Assembly (NCBI RefSeq): GCF_008327685.1
Contig: NZ_BDDE01000011.1
Span: 608,774-672,773, forward strand
Reading direction: 5' to 3'
Source: Actinomadura sp. K4S16
GTDB taxonomy: Bacteria > Actinomycetota > Actinomycetes > Streptosporangiales > Streptosporangiaceae
Length of the DNA: 64,000 nucleotides
The position numbers and the translations under genes are program-made. This document shows positions 61,857 through 64,000 of the stretch, one piece after another. Each line of letters opens with the position of its first letter. Position 1 is the first letter of the stretch. The notes under the pieces are model-generated. The model was not told the DNA's origin. It saw nothing but the letters and a program-made list of their open reading frames with translations, and did not search any database.

Positions 61857-62246
61857 TCACCGGTCTTCGCTGAGCACCCGCTGGGCTACGGCGAACGCCG
61901 AGTTCGCGGCGGGCACTCCACAATAGATCGCCGTCTGCAGGAGCACCTCCCCGATCTCGTCGGGGGTCAGGCCGTTGCGGAGCGCGGCGCGCACGTGCAT
62001 GGCCAGCTCGTCCAGGTGGCCGCCCGCGACCATGGCGGTCAGCGTGATGCAGCTGCGGGTCCTGCGGTCCAGGCCGGGGCGGCTCCACACCTCGCCCCAC
62101 GCGTAGCGGGTGATCAGGTCCTGGAAGTCGGCGGTGAAGGCGTCCTTGCGGGCCTCGGCGCGGTCGACGTGGGCGTCGCCGAGCACCTCGCGCCGCGTCC
62201 TCATGCCCCGCTCGTGCCGCTCCCCGTCGGACAGGCGCTCGCTCAT
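61857..62246 (-). CDS. pcaC: 4-carboxymuconolactone decarboxylase
   Basis: A 129-residue AhpD-like all-helical enzyme of the CMD family: RREVLGDAHVDRAEARKDAFTADFQDLITRYAWGEVWSRPGLDRRTRSCITLTAM is the classic PcaC opening. ALRNGLTPDEIGEVLLQTAIYCGVPAANSAFAVA carries the conserved helix end with the active-site region. It decarboxylates gamma-carboxymuconolactone to 3-oxoadipate enol-lactone. It is a separate gene here, not the PcaL fusion with PcaD found in several actinomycetes. The ATG overlaps the pcaD stop by 4 bp. Confidence 0.94.
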   Translation of the reverse strand: MSERLSDGERHERGMRTRREVLGDAHVDRAEARKDAFTADFQDLITRYAWGEVWSRPGLDRRTRSCITLTAMVAGGHLDELAMHVRAALRNGLTPDEIGEVLLQTAIYCGVPAANSAFAVAQRVLSEDR

Positions 62247-63016
62247 CGGCGGGATCCCTTCCATGTGCGGTCCAGGTGCGCGGTGATCGCCTCGGTGACC
62301 TCGGCCGGGCGCTCGGCGTTCGCCAGGTGCCCGGCGCCCTCGACCACCGTCAGGACGGCGCCGGGGATGCCGGCGGCGAGCCGGTCGGCGTGGCCGCGCG
62401 GCGGGGTCGGGCCGTCCTGCGCGCCGGCGACCACCAGGGTCGGCGCGCGGATCTCGCCGAGGCGCGCGGTCGCGTCGAACGCGGCCAGGGCGTCGCAGCA
62501 GCCCGCGTAGCCCTCGGCGCCGGTCGCGCGCAGCATCGCCGCGTAGGGCTCCGCGCCGGTGAAGGACGGCGTGAACCAGCGTCCCGGCGCCGTGTCGGCG
62601 ACCGGGCCGACGCCCTCGCGGCGCACGAGCGCGGCGCGCTCGTGCCAGGCGGCCGGGTCGCCGAAGCGCGGGGAGGTGCAGCACAGGACCAGGCTCGCTA
62701 CGCGGTCCGGGGCGCGCAGCGCGAGGGCCGTCCCGACCGCGCCGCCGAGCGAGACCCCGGCGTAGGCGGCCCGGTCGACGCCGAGGCCGTCCAGCAGCGC
62801 GGCGACCCCGTCGGCGAGGTCCTCGACGGTGAACGGGCCGCCGGGCGGGGGCGCGCCGCCGTGGCCGGGGAGGTCGTAGCGCAGCACGCGCCAGGCGCGG
62901 GTCAGCGCGGGCATCTGCGGCAGCCACAGGTCCGTGGTGGTGCCGAGGGCCGGGCCGAGGACGACGACGGGCGCGCCGTCCGGCCCGTCGAGGCGGTGCC
63001 GGGGTGCGGCGGTCAT
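62243..63016 (-). CDS. pcaD: 3-oxoadipate enol-lactonase
   Basis: A 257-residue alpha/beta hydrolase. The nucleophile is Ser89 in YAGVSLGGAVG, the acid is in VVAGAQDGPTPP (about residue 207), and the histidine is in VEGAGHLANAERP (about residue 233). LGPALGTTTDLWLPQMPAL gives the oxyanion region typical of PcaD. It hydrolyses 3-oxoadipate enol-lactone to 3-oxoadipate. It is coupled by ATGA overlaps to pcaB upstream and pcaC downstream. Confidence 0.93.
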   Translation of the reverse strand: MTAAPRHRLDGPDGAPVVVLGPALGTTTDLWLPQMPALTRAWRVLRYDLPGHGGAPPPGGPFTVEDLADGVAALLDGLGVDRAAYAGVSLGGAVGTALALRAPDRVASLVLCCTSPRFGDPAAWHERAALVRREGVGPVADTAPGRWFTPSFTGAEPYAAMLRATGAEGYAGCCDALAAFDATARLGEIRAPTLVVAGAQDGPTPPRGHADRLAAGIPGAVLTVVEGAGHLANAERPAEVTEAITAHLDRTWKGSRR

Positions 63017-64000
63017 GTGCGGCTCCTGCGGTACGCGTCGAGGGCGCGGCCGACGAGGGCGGCCGCGGCGCCGGTCCCAGGGTCGTCGCCGAGGACGTCC
63101 AGGAGGTCGTCGAGGTCGGCGCGCATCCGCTCGGTGGACACCTCCAGGCCCTCCAGCAGCTCGGCGGCCGTCTCGGCGGCGCCGCCCGTCAGCCGCAGGC
63201 ACTCGCGCAGCGGCTGCCACTCGGCGTGCCACTCCCCCGCGGGCCGCTCGTGCGGCGCGGCCTGCGCGGCGAGGACCACCTGGACCTGCGCCGGGACCTG
63301 CAGGGCGGCGGACCGCACCAGCGCCGACAGCGCCGGGTTGCGCTTGTGCGGCATCGACGACGAGCCGCCCCTTCCCGCCCCAGCCGCCTCGGCGGCCTCG
63401 CCGACCTCGCTCTGCGCCAGCAGCCAGACGTCGGTGGCGATCTTGCCGAGGGCGCCGGCGGCCACCGCCAGCGCCGCCGCGAGCCCGGCGACGGGCGTCC
63501 GGCGGGTGTGCCACGGCAGGACGGGGCAGGCCAGCTCCGTCTCCCGCGCGTAGGCGGCGACGAGGTCGAGCGCCCGGTCGCCGAAGGCGTCCAGGGTCCC
63601 CGCCGGGCCGCCGAGTTGGACGGGCAGCGGCACCGCGGCGAGGCCCTCCCGGGCCTCCAGGCAGCCCATCAGCCAGCCCGCCGCCTTGGCGCCGAACGTC
63701 GTCGGCAGCGCCTGCCAGCCGAGCGTGCGGGCCGGCATGGGGGTGTCGCGGTACCGCGCCGCGAGCCCGGCCAGCGCGTCCAGTGCCCGGTCGAGGTGGG
63801 CGAGGACGACGCGCCTGGCGCGGGCCGCGACGAGCATGGCGCCGGTGTCGGCGATGTCCTGGCTGGTGGCGCCCTTGTGCACGTGCTCGCCCGCGGGACC
63901 CGCGAGCGCGCGCAGGTCGGCGACCAGCGGCACGACTGGGTTGCCGGAGCCGCGCGCCCGGCGGGCGATGCCGGGCAGGTCGAACCGGTCCGCGTCGGCG
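63013..64000 (-). CDS. pcaB: 3-carboxy-cis,cis-muconate cycloisomerase, 3' part
   Basis: The last 328 residues of a fumarase/aspartase-superfamily enzyme; the N-terminus lies beyond base 64000. Visible are HVHKGATSQDIADTGAMLV near the left edge and the superfamily signature GGSSSMPHKRNPALSALV. QVVLAAQAAPHERPAGEWHAEWQPLRECL is typical of PcaB. It converts 3-carboxy-cis,cis-muconate to gamma-carboxymuconolactone. The stop overlaps the pcaD ATG. The protocatechuate dioxygenase genes pcaGH would be expected further upstream. Confidence 0.92.
   Translation of the reverse strand, partial: ADADRFDLPGIARRARGSGNPVVPLVADLRALAGPAGEHVHKGATSQDIADTGAMLVAARARRVVLAHLDRALDALAGLAARYRDTPMPARTLGWQALPTTFGAKAAGWLMGCLEAREGLAAVPLPVQLGGPAGTLDAFGDRALDLVAAYARETELACPVLPWHTRRTPVAGLAAALAVAAGALGKIATDVWLLAQSEVGEAAEAAGAGRGGSSSMPHKRNPALSALVRSAALQVPAQVQVVLAAQAAPHERPAGEWHAEWQPLRECLRLTGGAAETAAELLEGLEVSTERMRADLDDLLDVLGDDPGTGAAAALVGRALDAYRRSRT

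Overview
The window is very GC-rich (third codon positions almost always G or C), uses GTG starts freely, and packs genes with 1-4 bp start/stop overlaps. With the gene families present (MmyB-type regulators, QsdR-type TetR, DUF2267, paired CrcB) this points to a filamentous high-GC actinomycete of the Streptosporangiales/Streptomycetales kind. I cannot fix the genus. No tRNA, rRNA, CRISPR array, transposase, phage gene or integration site was seen, so the region reads as ordinary chromosome.

Left end (1-7453, minus strand): a complete trans-4-hydroxyproline degradation operon. It runs from a three-part D-hydroxyproline dehydrogenase through a DapA-like deaminase and a proline-racemase-family epimerase to a 2-oxoglutarate-semialdehyde dehydrogenase that leaves the window at base 1. 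An XRE-cupin regulator sits just upstream. The same spaced inverted repeat (CGTTCG-N6-CGAACG) lies directly after the -10 box of both the operon and the regulator gene. An ornithine-cyclodeaminase-family gene and a divergent branched-chain-type ABC importer (with a permease-ATPase fusion) follow, up to 12229.

12213-21448: a second amino-acid or 2-oxo-acid oxidation locus. It holds a fused E1 alpha-beta 2-oxoacid dehydrogenase, an ALDH7-like aldehyde dehydrogenase, a DadA/sarcosine-oxidase-like flavoprotein, a Glu/Leu/Phe/Val dehydrogenase and a LysR regulator. Next comes bifunctional paaZ of aerobic phenylacetate breakdown.

21567-29086: a large HEAT-like protein broken by a frameshift in a G6 tract, an aldo-keto reductase, a PEBP-family protein, a small membrane protein with decapeptide repeats, and a divergent MmyB regulator / DHA2 efflux pair.

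29090-43555: a surface-glycan or glycoside locus. Two GT2 genes diverge from a ten-gene plus-strand operon: carbamoyltransferase, GT2-GmhB fusion, GT9, two further glycosyltransferases, GmhA, HldE, a short SDR, a second GT9 and a UDP-glucuronate-decarboxylase-like enzyme. Together they encode a nucleotide-heptose route (GmhA, HldE kinase, GmhB, HldE adenylyltransferase), heptosyltransferases to use it, and probable carbamoyl and pentose decorations. A 44-bp perfect palindrome closes the operon. A DUF2267 gene and a polysaccharide pyruvyl transferase follow on the other strand. I consider this the most interesting system in the window.

43821-59596: paired fluoride channels, a secreted trypsin-like protease, glpF-glpK, a ThDP enzyme with a cyclase-family hydrolase, a secreted serine hydrolase, a siderophore-interacting protein, an ABC1 kinase, a TetR regulator, cyanophycinase plus cyanophycin synthetase, and a PAP2-family membrane enzyme.

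Right end (59807-64000, minus strand): a protocatechuate-branch beta-ketoadipate operon, pcaB (cut by the window end), pcaD, pcaC, an IclR regulator, then pobA, which supplies protocatechuate from 4-hydroxybenzoate.
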